Assembly: GCA_031763025.1 (NCBI GenBank)
Contig: JASSKH010000014.1
Coordinates: forward strand, 13,277,201 to 13,341,200
DNA length: 64,000 nucleotides
Reading direction: 5' to 3'
DNA from: Macrocystis pyrifera
Lineage: Eukaryota; Sar; Phaeophyceae; Laminariales; Laminariaceae
Part shown: one piece after another, positions 10,497 through 22,572 of the stretch
How positions within the stretch are numbered: the stretch's first letter is position 1
Layout of the letters: each line of letters starts with the position of its first letter
Program-made: the position numbers and the translations under genes
The notes under the pieces: generated by a model
Told to the model about the DNA's origin: nothing
The model's database searches: none
The model's input: only the letters and a program-made list of their open reading frames with translations

Positions 10497-10983
10497 TACA
10501 CGAGCTGTCATGCTGTCCCTCTCTACCTACGAGCACGAGTACGAGTACGAGTGTGAATACGAGTCCTTTTTTGGGACGACGCATCCTCCACGTCGTCACC
10601 AAGCGGGCGAAAGCGTGTACCGTAGCAGCGGCGGCGACCCGCTGGCACGATCCAACGCCGCTCGTGCGCGCTATACTCAAGCTACACCTCTCGAGCCTCT
10701 GTGCTCCCAGCGGTTGTCGTGATGCGTTCGGCAAGCAGCATGGTGGCATGGAAGATGCTCGGTGTTTTGATCCTTCGAGATTTGAGTTGCGTTCTGCGTC
10801 GGGATAATGCTCGGTGCGTGTAGGCCAATGAAACAGAGAGCCAAAAGTTACCGTAACTTTCGCTGAAATCCTTACTTCGCTAAAGTCTTTTCCGGCCGTT
10901 TTTTCAGAAATTTACCTCAAAAATTTACCTCGGGAGAATTTTTAGAGAAGTAAAAGTAAAAAAAAAAAAATCGCAAACACTCC

Positions 10984-13900
10984 AATGCCTATTAATAATT
11001 TACCGCGCTTGTAAATATGTACCCCACGGATACATGAAGGCTGGGATAAGTAATTAACCACGTACCTGTTTTTTTTTGCATACTCGTACATCCCAGCGTG
11101 TACATCCTTTCTATCACGCCTGATACCATTTTACTGACTCCTGCCACTATCAGTGAACTGATCGTCGCGCAGACAGCTTTAAAAACAACTCTGTTTTTTG
11201 TCTTTCTCCGTAGGCTCTCACCAGCCACAAGCCCAATACTACCCTTCTTGTCCTCTCTTATTTCTCCTCTCCTTCCGAAACGCATTTCGATGGGTTTCAG
11301 TATTATGATGCGGCATATTTCATTGGCGTCCTTACTATCTCAAATACAGAGAGAGGAGAGGTTGAGGTTTTGATATCCACAAGACGTGGAGAGGAGGGTA
11401 GAGAGATTCAGGTAATAGTATTTGAGGGGACAAATGGAAGAACAAAAATGTCAGTTTAGTTGTTCAAGGTTCTCAGGACCGGTCCTAACGAGGACAAAAA
11501 AACGAAACAAAAAACGAAGTAAACGAAGAAGAGACTTTAGTTTGTCGTAAAACACAGCAGCTTGAGTTCTAACGAGAAAAAAAAAACGAAACAAAAAGAA
11601 GCGGAGTCGAAGTTGTACGCGGTGCAATTTTTTCGGTGCAATTTTTTCAGAATGACTCAATCGCCACAGCACGTGATTCCCGGCGATAGCGCTCGACAGC
11701 AGTGACGGTGGATAGACACAACTCGCACACACGAAGCGCCCTCCACAGCACGCGGTTCTCGTGGTCCAACCCGCTCCCTCCGGAGTGCTCTAGAACTTGT
11801 GTACCGGCCATCGCTTTTCGATGGCAGACGTTTGAATGTTGGAGTGGAACTCATGTCGAAAAATATACCGCCATAGCCTCTTCCTGATCCCCCGGTTTCT
11901 TGCGAAGGCACCCCTTGGTGATTCCCTACCCATACATATATACAAGGTTCCCCTCCGGGAGGTGCCGTATTAATAGGGGAGTGGCGCAAGAGCGAAATAA
12001 TAATACTCGTACTCGTATGAAACCCTGCACACTTTTTTAGAAGTAGCACCTGCACCCACCCATCATCTTAACGTGAAGAACACACACAGCATATTTTTGA
12101 GGACAGACTATATTATACTGCTGTTCTCGGAATCAGTGTGGGATCATTAATTACTACAATAATATATAATAGGGTATCGGTAAGTTGAGATATATTGATC
12201 CAGCTGACTCGCGGCGATTAGTTCGTAAGTACACAAAAGTTGCGCGAGGTCGAGGTTGCGCCATAATACTTTGTGACCGGCTGAGTAATAAGGTGCAGCA
12301 CATACATAAATACTTACATACTGGTACTACAATATATATGTTCCCCCAAAATAAATGTTTCTTGGTGCTCAGGGTATAATATCAAGGTTTCACAGGTAAA
12401 TGCTCGAGAACAAATCGTGGTCCGGGTACTGAGAGTATCGGAATACAGGCGGCAAAACTACTGCGAGTGTACTGAGAAGGCCCAAATACTGAGAGTAATG
12501 AGAGTGCGAGCACTACCGAACCCCGAGAATACAGGTTGCTTGAAGTATGTACCCGCAGTAGTAGTATCGAAACACGACATAAATACTTGGGGTATAGGCA
12601 ATATATGCTCACAGTACAGAACCTCGAGATTCTGAGAGCGCAGACATGCATAATATTATATCGAAATACTGGCAGACTGCTTTGAGTGCTCAAGTTGTCT
12701 CCAGCGAAAGTAGTTTGCTCCAACTCCCACTCGTGTGGGACTATCTGGGTGTGTTTTGGGCCGAACTCTGGGCCTGAGACTTGTCGACACGGCGCACAAA
12801 CGGTTGAAGTATACTTCATACTCGAAGTATACTGGGCATATTGAGGGTATTTCATTACCAACCCCGCATTAGTGTGAGCCCGAAGCGAACCCCGCATTAG
12901 TGCGAGCCCGAAGAAAGTATAAGGAGTAGTACCTACAGAACCTCAAAATACTGCGAGTACTCGCAGTATCTCGAGTACAAAAACCCCGAAATACTGCGAG
13001 TGTACGAAGTACCTACGGTAATAGCAGCAGTATTTTCTCGAACATACTTTGCATTACTCCCAAGTATTCGGAGTAGCTGTGAAATGTTGAGGTATGAACG
13101 CACGCAACACGCAAGCGCGCCGCCCAAACTCTTTAATTTGGGCTAAAACACACAAGTAACATGTACTCTATCATATTGTACGTTCAGAAAAGCAAGGTGT
13201 GAACGAATGTATTATTATTACTGTAGTACTCTGTTGTAGTTCTGGTACAAAAACAGTCAAAAGTGAAATTAAGAAAAAAAACACGTGGATGGTGCGAGTC
13301 GAACCTCGGAAACGAAAATGTTATCCAGCAAGTAAGTGCAGACCTATACGCTAGAACAGCGCTCGTACAACTGGCATGTCGTGTTTTTTACGCAATCTAA
13401 CACTTTGCACGATCTCCTACAGCAGTAGAGTAGCTTGTACAGGTACGACTGCATATTCAGCAGTACTGCTGTAAAATGCAACGCGAGGAACGTACGTGTA
13501 CTGATCCCCTTTCAGCTAGCTCTAGGATCTATCGATCAGCAATGTAGGACACACTGCAATCAGAACTACTGCTGTATGTACTGCTGTAAGTATATTACGA
13601 ACGCTGCTGTACGAATGAGCCGGAGTACGATCATCCATACGCGCAAGGTGTGCTCACTGCTGCTGCTGTGTAGGAAGCTGGAGGTAAGCACGCTCTGTGC
13701 ACTGCTGTGGGTATTGTTGTATAGGCGGTGGTCCGTGCTCCGTGCAACAGCCCAAAAAAAATGTATGCGTGGGATATTTTTATACGTCATCCTGGGTACA
13801 TACGGATAAAAAAATATACGGCAGACGATAGAATGCGGACGACAGGCTCCGACAGACACAACAAACCACAGCAATACTGCGCATATGGGCGTGTCGAACA

Positions 13901-14602
13901 CGCACGGCGTGTAGGCGGCAGCGTTGGAACGATGGGATCTGTGCGTGTTGTCTGTTGTGTTCCTGGTATATGCCTGAGCTGTGTGCTCACAGCTCTCATG
14001 AGAGCCGGGGGGAGAAAACAGACAGCATGACAATGCACCGATATACGTACGTACAAAATAAGGCCTCTTTACCGAAACCAGGGAAATCGTCTTATCCACT
14101 CCCGCCGGAAAAAAAAAATTAAGAGCCTGCCACGCGCTTCAGACTGCACGGATCGCGCCGAGACCTAAACCAATGTGTCCGGCAGGGCTTCCCCCCGTGT
14201 CCGTGTACTTACTGTTTTGCCTAAAAGTGCTCGTGCGAAGAGAAAAGTTGGCAAAAGTACGAAAGTTTGACAAATATACGTATACATATATATGCTCGTG
14301 CCACGTGCCGTTAGCAGACAAGTCGCGTGGCAGCCACATAATATATATATGCACTATCTACTTCGGCCACCGTGCGCTTGCCAACCGGTCGTACAAACTC
14401 TATCGGAACTTCATCCCAACGCTTCGAGCTCCTCCTCTTCGATGACCCATATTTCGTTTATTTGACACCCATTTCGTTTCTTTTCTTTCTTTCAAGTTCT
14501 CTAGGACTTAAAAAACGAAATCTGAAAACGGAGGTATCGGGATCTCTACCTCTATTTTTTTTTTTTTTGACCAATAAAACTCGCGTGCTCTCTAGTTCTG
14601 CT
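10984..14602. other. long non-coding stretch with degenerate ACTGCGAGTAC words
   Basis: At 12420-13080 and again near 49070 there is a loose array of ACTGAGAGTA, ACTGCGAGTAC and AACCCCGA(A/G)TAC words. AACCCCGCATTAGTG is directly duplicated at 12861 and 12889. 13280-13380 holds a tRNA-like piece (see rejected items). I see no gene. Confidence 0.5.
11477..11605 (+). repeat. left arm of a large inverted repeat (partner 14603-14645)
   Basis: GGACCGGTCCTAACGAGGAC followed by A-rich AAACGAAACAAAAAACGAAG matches the reverse complement of 14603-14645 at about 40 of 43 positions. A second, shorter version (TTCTAACGAG then A-rich) starts at 11563. Confidence 0.7.
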
Positions 14603-14645
14603 CTTCGTTTTTTATTTCGTTTTTTTTCCTCGTTAGGACCGGCCC
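14603..14645 (-). repeat. right arm of the large inverted repeat
   Basis: Reverse complement of 11477-11520. The 3.17-kb interval between the arms has no recognisable coding content. The pair may be the ends of one element or two independent insertions. Confidence 0.65.
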
Positions 14646-15197
14646 TTTTTCTAAATAAAAAAACGTTTGTTTTCATATTCTTCATAAAAAAAATACGCAG
14701 CGAAGAAAACAGAAAAAGTGAAAAATTGAAGAAATAAAGCAAAAAGAAAAAAAACAGAGTCGGTAATGCAATTACAGCAGTACGACGTGCTCGCACAGCA
14801 GTAGAGTAGTACCTGGTACTTTTTTCTTTTCGTATTGTTAATAATACAAGACAGTATGATACGTACGACTGGCATTTGTCTGTGGTGTCGGCCCCGAAAA
14901 AACTTACGAAATGCTTCTGACATGAAATCCACGGGGTACAACGAGCTTGAAAAGAGCCAACTATACCGCGATGCAACGTGCTTTGTTCGGTCGGACCGTC
15001 GCTCCGCTCGATCGCGTCCCTGCGTCAGCTTCCCCCCCGACATTATCCGGCCCGCTCGCGCCTTCGACCTTCGTCGCTTTACGTACAAGTATCTGTACTA
15101 CTACTACTACTACTACTGCTGTGTACCAGGCAACTGCTGTACATACGTCGTGCTGTGTACGAATACACACATACGTCGTGAGAAAAACAGAAACTAA
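14646..15197. other. non-coding
   Basis: A (TAC)n run lies at 15096-15117. Frames here are short and T/A-rich. Nothing is recognised. Confidence 0.5.
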
Positions 15198-15671
15198 GAC
15201 CCAACTATTATGGGACATTATTTCTCATCTCTCAGAACTGGGTTTTTAGGTCGAATATACGCGTTTTACTCGGCGGGCCACCGATAGACTACTCAAAATG
15301 CTCCCCGTAGTTTTTTGCGAGCTTTCAGGAACAATTTCCCGTTTCTCCAGAGTCCTAATTTAAATTTTGGCGCAGACAATCACTTTTCTCTAGAGGTCAG
15401 AAATAAGGCTGTTGGTCGGAACTGGGGTCAGAAATAGTGGATCTTCGAGGATTTTGATGAAAAATCACGATGAAATGTGGACGAACAGTCCAACTACGAC
15501 TCTGGAGAAACGGAAAAGTGCTCGAGAAAGCTCTCGGAAAACTAAGCAGTAAGGGGAGCATCCTGAGGAGTCTAACGATGTTTTTGACATTCCCGTCGAG
15601 TAAATCGTCGGTTTTCCGGGGAAAAAAAGCCAGTTCTGAGACCCTCCCAAAATTTCCCATAGTAGTTGGTC
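15198..15671. mobile_element. non-autonomous element, family H (PIF/Harbinger-like), copy 1, 474 bp
   Basis: Ends GACCCAACTATTATGGGA and TCCCATAGTAGTTGGTC (checked in from both edges, allowing small differences) are flanked by TAA on each side (15195-15197, 15672-15674). A 3-bp TWA duplication is typical of PIF/Harbinger. No transposase is encoded. The related copy at 51491-52321 has TTA flanks. Confidence 0.75.
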
Positions 15672-15781
15672 TAAACCTTGAAAGGCCACCAACGCAAGCA
15701 GTATCCTTCCGCGGGTTCGTCCCCACCTGACTTGGTGTAGGCAGGCATACAGCACATACAGCTTAGCTCTTGAGGCACGTA

Positions 15782-15865
15782 TCGGAAACGAGCTCTATGA
15801 CCGATGTAGATACAGGAGCCTCTCGGAAACGAGCTCTATCACCGATGTAGATACAGGAGCCAAGG
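15782..15865. repeat. tandem duplication, 2 x 42 bp
   Basis: TCGGAAACGAGCTCTAT followed by ACCGATGTAGATACAGGAG is present twice head-to-tail with one or two differences. Confidence 0.85.
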
Positions 15866-16859
15866 TCTAGAAGTATCAGGCTTCGTCACATTGAAGAGAA
15901 CCTTGGAGACGGTGTGCTGCAGCATCGTGTGCTCCCTGCTCTGCTGCAGCCCAGAATACCACGCGCTTGTTACTCGAAAGCAGCCCCGCACTGAACCACC
16001 GAACACCGTCAACCCTCAACACAAAGCGCCTGTCGAGCGCCGCCCCTGTCCGCATTGCTATGCGTAAGGAGGGATGTCCGCGAGCCGAGACAGTGACTTG
16101 GGTTGAAGATGGGCGTCGTGACGAAACGGTAGGGGTGGGGGGGGAGCTCTGCGGGCTGTGCAACCAAGCCGTGTGGTGGTAGCGTGTGGCATGTCGGGAA
16201 ACTTTCCTGTTTAAGTTTTGTGCTAGTTCTTCCGCCGTACGTGGTGTTTGGCGTGTTTGGCGAGTGTGATTCGTTCATAAAAACGCGGACAACGGCCGTG
16301 AAGGCCTCGGTCATGACGGCATAATACCTGCCTGTGACGCGAAGCACGTCTGTCTGTTGTGACACAAGCTTCGGTAGCTTCGAAGCACAACGAGGATCTC
16401 GGGGTTCTGTGCATCTATGTGGGAAACCAAGCGCAACTCTCAATCAACTTCCTTGGGATTCCGCTTCGTTTTTTTTTTTTTTCGGGATGCATTCGTAAAA
16501 AGGGGTTGGTTCACTTTGTTGGGATGGATGCCACATCTCTAAACGACGTTCAAATCTGTGACGCCACACGTCAAATATGTGGAGAGAGGAGAGGAGAGGT
16601 TCAGTCAGATATTTGGGGGTACAAATTGGCAGCGTCGACTGTCACGCTTAATCGGTATCAGGTAGATATTATTAATAGTAGTCACTGCCAGTAGATTACT
16701 ACATTTGCTACTGCCAGTACATGCTGCCGTGCCGGGGTGTCCAGCCCTACGCAAGATAATCCTGAGATGTCATACATACGTGCTGGCTCGGCTTGGCTCG
16801 GCTCTTCGCCTCAAGTCATGAACACCCTATTAAAAACAGCATCCTATTAGGGAGTGGTA
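15866..16859. other. non-coding or unassigned
   Basis: A 144-codon minus-strand frame (16009-16443) exists but has no recognisable motif and overlaps plus-strand frames of similar length. I see no gene. Confidence 0.4.
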
Positions 16860-17076
16860 CAGTGGGCGCCCAACGTTGAGAAACGTCAATTTGGTGTCCA
16901 GGCTCAATGTCCTAATTTTTTCCGACCGTGATCTAGCTTATTGAATAGGATTTGGAGTTGATCCCACTACTGCATGTTGAGCTGATTTTCTTGCCCCAAT
17001 TTTCCTTTTTGTTCGTGCCGACCTGACCCGATTTTTTCTCAACATATTTTTTGTTGTTGACTGCGAGCGCCCACTG
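16860..17076. mobile_element. Tc1/mariner-like MITE, family C, copy 1 (217 bp)
   Basis: CAGTGGGCGC at the left and GCGCCCACTG at the right are flanked by TA on both sides (16858-16859, 17077-17078). CAGT termini with TA duplication fit the Tc1/mariner superfamily. A second copy in the opposite orientation is at 24102-24316. They share GTCAATTTGGTGTCCAGGCT near the end. Confidence 0.8.
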
Positions 17077-17771
17077 TACTGCTGCTGTACTACAGCTGTA
17101 CTACTGTATATTGGCCGACCACCATGGGATTGGAATCCAGAATCCCAAAGAGGTTTTCTTTCCCCTCTGTGGTAGTGAATCCAACACAACAAGGTTCCGG
17201 CTTTTTGCGGTTCCAAAACCGGACAGACGCAGCCCACGTGCTTTTTTACACATGACGAACCGTCGCCGCGAGCCCTCGCCTCACAGAGCACGGATCTCGC
17301 TAAAATGTTAGAAAAAAATGTAGATGTATGGTCCACTTTCTCTTGGAGTCCTCGCTGCCAAGGTTGAGGACCGTACGGGGCTTGTGTCTGAAGGTCTTGC
17401 TTGGGACAAGAGAGCATGACCCAATTACCGTACGGTATCAACTTTTTTTTTTTATCTTGATCGGAAATGACGATATGGCCTCCTGTTTTGTCCAGCAAAA
17501 AGCCGAGGCAGAAATGGACCAGGCTTCGCGCCCCAAGGAAGACCTCCAACCCGTTCTCTGTGAGGCGAGGACGCGGCGGCGGTGGACTGTGTGCGAAAAA
17601 ATACTTTTTTTTTACAATGTGGGCAGCGTTCAGAAATGACCCGTAACTAACGACAACAACGCTCACCACCGACGGCACTGCTCGCGAGTTTCTGCACGAT
17701 GAAGGGAAAACTTGGTTATAGATTCCGATCCCATAATAGTCAGCCGTAGGATCGAACGCAGCGTTCGGCAA
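16938..17771 (-). CDS. 277-codon unrecognised open frame
   Basis: This is the longest ATG-started open frame outside repeats. It begins MPNAAFDPTADYYGIGIYNQ and has one hydrophobic stretch (VPSVVSVVVVSYGSFL) near residues 32-47. It is followed by a Lys-rich linker, Cys-rich patches and a basic C terminus. Its last 46 or so codons run into MITE C copy 1, which argues against a conserved protein, and I recognise no family. The length is unusual for chance, but codon use looks no different from the surroundings. It could be a degraded element ORF. Confidence 0.22.
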   Translation of the reverse strand: MPNAAFDPTADYYGIGIYNQVFPSSCRNSRAVPSVVSVVVVSYGSFLNAAHIVKKKYFFAHSPPPPRPRLTENGLEVFLGARSLVHFCLGFLLDKTGGHIVISDQDKKKKLIPYGNWVMLSCPKQDLQTQAPYGPQPWQRGLQEKVDHTSTFFSNILARSVLCEARARGDGSSCVKKHVGCVCPVLEPQKAGTLLCWIHYHRGERKPLWDSGFQSHGGRPIYSSTAVVQQQYSGRSQSTTKNMLRKNRVRSARTKRKIGARKSAQHAVVGSTPNPIQ

Positions 17772-18223
17772 AAGCGCTGCTCTCGGTCATCGCCCGACGA
17801 GTTACGGTGGTGAGTGACCCGCATTCTTTTCTGCAGTCTGGTCCGTCACTGCCGTCATTGTGCTGGTTCTATACAGATGTATTGTGGTACGGTAGACGCT
17901 CTTATTTTTTCCCTCAGCGGAATCCATTGGCGCCTCTCTGGCCTCTCAGAGCTCCCTCTTGAATAACACCTCCTGTTAAATTATGTATTAGTAGTTGCCA
18001 GCGAGCCTTTTTCTTTTCCTCTTCATTGTAGAAGAAGAGCCTTCTTCCTTTCTTGCTTTTTGTTTAGGTGTGGGCCTTTTTTTTGTGCGTACGAGCGTGT
18101 TGTCGTCGAGCATCTACCGCAAACACAGCACAACCCATTAGCCCTGCAAACAGCAGCGATGCGAGCACGTGCCGATCAGAACGCGACAACACAAGCCAGC
18201 AGACAAAGTTGGCGAGAGCCAGC
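17772..18223. other. non-coding or possible 5' flank
   Basis: A T-rich tract (18000-18090) precedes the ATG at 18224. No element is recognised. Confidence 0.35.
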
Positions 18224-18376
18224 ATGTCGTGGAGCATTGATAAAAAGCTCGATGTCGTTCTCAAAACAAACGAAGGAATCGAAATCTGCCCGACCTACAA
18301 AGTTTTTTTGCGCGGAGCTCTTGGCCTCGGCACGTCGCCAATTTGCACCTACCACCTACACCAGCTACAGCAGTAG
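18224..18376 (+). CDS. possible first exon or small ORF (MSWSIDKKLDVV...)
   Basis: A 50-codon frame from an ATG in fair context (CCAGCATGT). The first 26 residues (MSWSIDKKLDVVLKTNEGIE and on) look protein-like, and a donor-like GTAAGTAC overlaps the stop, so the frame could continue by splicing. No downstream exon can be tied to it with confidence. I do not recognise the protein. Confidence 0.3.
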   Translation: MSWSIDKKLDVVLKTNEGIEICPTYKVFLRGALGLGTSPICTYHLHQLQQ

Positions 18377-18918
18377 TAAGTACAATCGTGGACCCCTCTG
18401 CACGCTTAATTCACGTCTTCCCTGGTGAGCAAGCGTAGCGGGCGGCGGAAGCCGCATTCGGAACGGCGCCCCGTTGTATGTACCAGGTAGCAGGTATCAG
18501 GTATCAGCCACCAGGTATCAGCTACGTACGTTGCACACCCGTTGCCTTCGCAATACGTTCGCTGCATTGATTCGTATTTCGTGTATGCACAACCAGTACG
18601 TCCGTAATCAGCTGCAGACACGGAAACTAAAGGGCAAATGCCGAAATCAGGTATACCTGATCTGTCTAAGCTAAAATCAGGTATATTCTAAAACCAAGTA
18701 AAAAACGCGCTCCACGAGCGGTGTTGTGTCCATGAAAATCCGGTAAAAAAATAATAACACGCCTAAAGCATTAAGCGTGCCAGATGGCCTCCAAAATCTG
18801 AATTGTTTTGTTTTCTTTTAGGGTGTAGGTACCAAGTGCTCCACTTGGACCTGCAAAGAGTCACTATTAATTTGCTTCGTTTGTTTCGCCACGGCGGGAG
18901 CGCCAAGAGTATTTATTC

Positions 18919-18944
18919 TGACGCCCCCCCCCCCCCCCCCCCCC
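18919..18944. repeat. poly-C tract
   Basis: About 25 C in a row. The length in the assembly may not be reliable. Confidence 0.8.
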
Positions 18945-19480
18945 GTTGACAGCTTTAAAGCTGTTATTACTAGATCGTCCTCGCGGAACCGCCTGCTAAT
19001 CACCAAATGATCTTGCCGTACCAAGCCTGAGACCCACCTCGACGCGGGGTGGTGCAGACGAAATGCCGTGTGACATGGTGCTGTATAGACTGCTGTGAGG
19101 CCAGTTCTTGTGCAGTCGAATTTGCAGTCAGTTGGAAATAGTGCGATCGGCAGGTTCACACGAGCTTTTCCCCCGAAAATGTGCGAAACTGCTGTTTCTC
19201 GCCTCGGCGGAATGAGTTGGACTTTTCTCCAAGACCTATCTAAAGCTCCCGCTTCTCCAGGTGCCCAGTTGCAGGACATCACCGCCGGTAGTTTTCCGAT
19301 CCAAATGGGTCAAAAATCGATTCATACGTACGTATGGTTGGTCGTGTGCTTGCTTGGCTGGCCACTTCTATCTTCCCTGTTCTTGGAACGTACTGCACGT
19401 TCTTTTTCCCGTCCTTTCCCAGTTATTTTCTCCGCCCTTTTTCTTTCTTCCTCCTAATTGGAAATGTAGTTGTAGCTCAG

Positions 19481-19525
19481 GTCGGGGTCGCAGAGCAGGC
19501 TGTCGTCCTCCCTTCCCCACTGCGG
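19481..19525 (+). CDS. possible 45-bp internal exon
   Basis: A pyrimidine tract (CCGCCCTTTTTCTTTCTTCC) and TAGCTCAG precede 45 open bases, and a full consensus donor (CGG/GTAAGT) follows. In phase 0 it reads VGVAEQAVVLPSPLR. It could join the ORF at 18224 or another unseen gene. Evidence is limited to the splice signals. Confidence 0.22.
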
Positions 19526-19699
19526 GTAAGTGCCGATCAATTAATTGTTGTCGCGAGGTTACATCACTTTCGTAGACACCCGAATCTGACTCTTATATGT
19601 ATTGCAAGCACCTTGTCCCATGCCTCAACCGGAGCGCAGTCCTAAACGCGTCACGACTGATGTTGCCCTATGGTACTTCTCCAGCTCCTTCCCGATAAA

Positions 19700-19800
19700 A
19701 AGAAAACTCAGATTCGGGGGTCACATAGCGGTCACGGATAGCGAGCACCCCTCCCCACTGCTGTGCCACCACGACCACCACTACTACGTACTTTGTTTTC
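19700..19800 (-). mobile_element. SINE family B, 3' fragment
   Basis: ACTCAGATTCGGGGGTCACA and the CCCCTCCCCACT that follows match 30984-31050. The tRNA-like head is missing. Confidence 0.55.
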
Positions 19801-20609
19801 TGTCTGAGGTGTAGACGTGGTTCAGTTATCATGTGTATTATTCTCTGCTTGTTTTCTATTTTTTTGCCGAGGTATTCTTCCACTCCAGAGTTGTGGGAGC
19901 CTGTCTGTCCTGCGACCACGGACAGCATTATATTGTGGCCTTGAGTTGATGTGAGAACAGCAGTGACAACAACTGCTACCGCTACCGCTACTGGTACCAC
20001 TAGGCCAACCTAGACGAACGCTTTCACAGCTCGGACAGATGATCGATTCCCACTCCCATGATCTACTGCTGTAGATGTTTTTAGGCAGATAGATCATCTA
20101 TTCCCGATCTTGTATGATCTGTACTGCTGTAGCTCATGCTGCCGGGTGGGACCCGTATATTCTGCTGCATGATATATAGCGCGTGTTTCCTGGGTTTGAT
20201 CTGTTTTTTATACAGATAATGTGCAGCCTCTCACAACGGCAGGTGACGACCTGCTATATGATCTATCTCTAAATAGATATTTCATGATCTCTGTCCGAAC
20301 TATACACTATTAATTGTGCTGCTGTACATAATGTTCGTTGTCAGCCTCTGAGATATATATACGTACCATGTTGTGTACCGGTATATACTTATTATATACC
20401 AGGTATACGATGAAGAAAACTTCCGTAATTATTGCTACTGCTGTTGTTGTAGACTACCTGGTATTAACAATAGAAGCCAAAACTAAACGCTGCTGTGTAT
20501 GTACAAACAACGTACGTACCTGGTACCTGTTATTCGGTTGGTAGTCGTACTCGAATGAGATAAGCCTGGTATATCATTCATTCGTTCGTGTGACACATAA
20601 ATATATATT

Positions 20610-20762
20610 ATCATCACTTCTACTTTCCAGCTCAACTCGTAGGACGTTTCACCCGACCTTCTGGACGAGCCGTGGTCACAGGTGTCTTCCCTTCTCCCTC
20701 CCCGTACGTGCCTTTATTTTTGTCGCGCATAGGGTTCAGCATTCCCACTGCTCGTCGATGGA
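20610..20762 (-). mobile_element. SINE family A, truncated copy
   Basis: Matches the 3' half of the copies at 4645 and 22257 (ATAGGGTTCAGCATTCCCAC, GAGCCGTGGTCACAGGTGTC). The tRNA-like head is absent, so it is 5'-truncated. Confidence 0.75.
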
Positions 20763-20966
20763 CGTAATGAGTTTCTTTATCTCGGGTTTTGTTGCTCAGT
20801 CGTCAACGCCCTTCAGGCAGCAGTAATATTAATAGCAACGCTGCGGGCAGCAGATCGCTTAAATGCGCGTCAGCACAGAAACCTTATTTATATGACAACT
20901 ACTTGTACGAAAGTTACTCACTACTTGTAAGTCGTCAATAGCGCTACCACCACCACACAACTGCTG

Positions 20967-21001
<35 letters not shown>

Positions 21002-22256
21002 TGCTGCTGCCACCCGCTAGGTAATGGCTCACCCCAAGTATTATACAGCGATATGATATGATACGATATCATATGATATTGTATCACGCGGCTGTCGAAG
21101 CTAAGTCAAGGTATCAACCACTTAGTCGGATCGAAACTCACAACTGGCGCATTACGAAGCTTTCGTCCAGTGCATTTCGTATGAATAGCATAAAATATTC
21201 CTATCAATATTAATAGTACGGGGATGCCAGAGCAGAGAGGGGACACGATACATAGAAAGTTCCGATACAATGTCCAACACTACTACGCATGCCGCATGCG
21301 TCTACGAGTACTTGCATGCTGCTGCTACTGCTACATCCGTTTCTACAGCAGTAGTAACAGTGCTACTGCTGTGGGTTTCTAGGCCCTGAGTGCTTGTCTG
21401 AGTGTAAGTGTGATATGTAGGGTGGTATTACCTCTTGCTCGTACGAGTTCGTGTGTATTTCTGCTGTGTATTATACAAATATGGCATCAGGCTGTTGTTG
21501 TAGGGTACGCGCTGCTGCTGCTGTGTAGAGTACTGTTATTTGAAATTCGGCAGTGCAGCAGCGCTCCAAACTAGATTGGCGGTCGTAGTCTCCGCGAGGA
21601 ATAAACTGCAGAACTTGACACAGTAGCAGCAGCAGCTTCCCAATTTGTCCCGATGTATAGATATAATATACATCCACGGCGGTTTTCCACACAAACGGTT
21701 ATTATTTTTTAGGACAGAGTAGTACACAGCAAGCAGTACTATGCTGCAAATCGTTGGAGTTTACGAACATGTTGAAACATATATGTACAACAGTTTAGTA
21801 GTCGACCCGGTACATGTCGACATGCTGAATGTTGATGATGAACAAGACCAACACAAAGAGCGACCCTGCCGCGGCTGAATCGAACAGAATCGGTTGAGTG
21901 GTCGATAATCAGCTTTGCAAGCCGAGTGACGGGTGCTGCATCGGAACGCGCCGGTCCCGCGTTCCATGTTCACACCAGTACCGTATATATACAACAGGGT
22001 GTATAACGGTTGATGATATTTTGGGTTTTGGATTTTTCTCTCCCCTTGTGGCTTACATCTGTGGGGGTGTGGTATCCACCGTACCCCCGTTGACGAAGAA
22101 GTGGGTAGTCGTTTGTGATTTTCGGATTTGTTACCACCCACAAATATGTTGTCAAGGTGGCGTGATGATAACAGCGGTTACCAACGACATCCAAGATTCA
22201 ACATTGCAATGGCGATGCAGGACAAGACTCCAGCACCAACCACTCCCATACCCGGC
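20763..22256. other. non-coding, triplets and palindromic AT words
   Basis: (CTG)n lies at 20970-21010 and a GATATGATATGATACGATAT palindromic run near 21050-21090. Many TACTGCTGTA words are present. I see no gene. Confidence 0.5.
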
Positions 22257-22572
22257 TACCCCCGTGGCTTGGTAGGTGGTCCGCGTGCCTGTCAAGATCA
22301 ATTTCGTGGGTTCAAGTCTCACCGAGTGCATGCTCATAGGGACTTTTTCTTGCATAAACAATTGATAAGCGGAAAGCGCGAAAGCGTGAGTTAGCTACAT
22401 TCGATGAAAATCGACGAGCAGTGGGAATGCTGAACCCTATGCGCGACGAAAAAATAAAGGCACGTACCGGGGGGGAGAAGGGACGACACCTGTGACCACG
22501 GCTTGTCCAGAAGATCGTCGAGGGTAGAGCCTCCTACGAGTGGGCTGGAAAGTAAAAGTGATGAGTAAAAAA
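22257..22572 (+). mobile_element. tRNA-derived SINE, family A, full-length copy
   Basis: A box at about 22264-22282 (GTGGCTTGGTAGGTGGTCC) and B box at 22307-22320 (GGGTTCAAGTCTC). The body is as in the 4645 copy, and the end is GTAAAAGTGATGAG followed by a poly-A tail. The tRNA part does not fold into a full cloverleaf, so it is not a tRNA gene. Confidence 0.8.

Larger units (their letters stand above)
9875..10983. mobile_element. non-autonomous DNA element, family E, copy 2 (1109 bp)
   Basis: The ends GAGTGTTTGCGAT and ATCGCAAACACTC are inverted copies. AAT flanks both ends (9872-9874 and 10984-10986). Both ends are followed inward by poly-A/T and GTAAAT- or TTTACC-rich sequence, which is again inverted. 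The middle holds CTG and CCG expansions. It has the same end motif and flank type as 7877-8642. No transposase is present. Confidence 0.7.

Noticed and set aside
13280-13380. tRNA-like sequence on the minus strand (GAGGTTCGACTCGCACC, TAGCGTATAGG)
   Set aside because: B and A boxes are approximate and the acceptor, anticodon and T stems do not pair. At best a worn SINE head or tRNA pseudogene.
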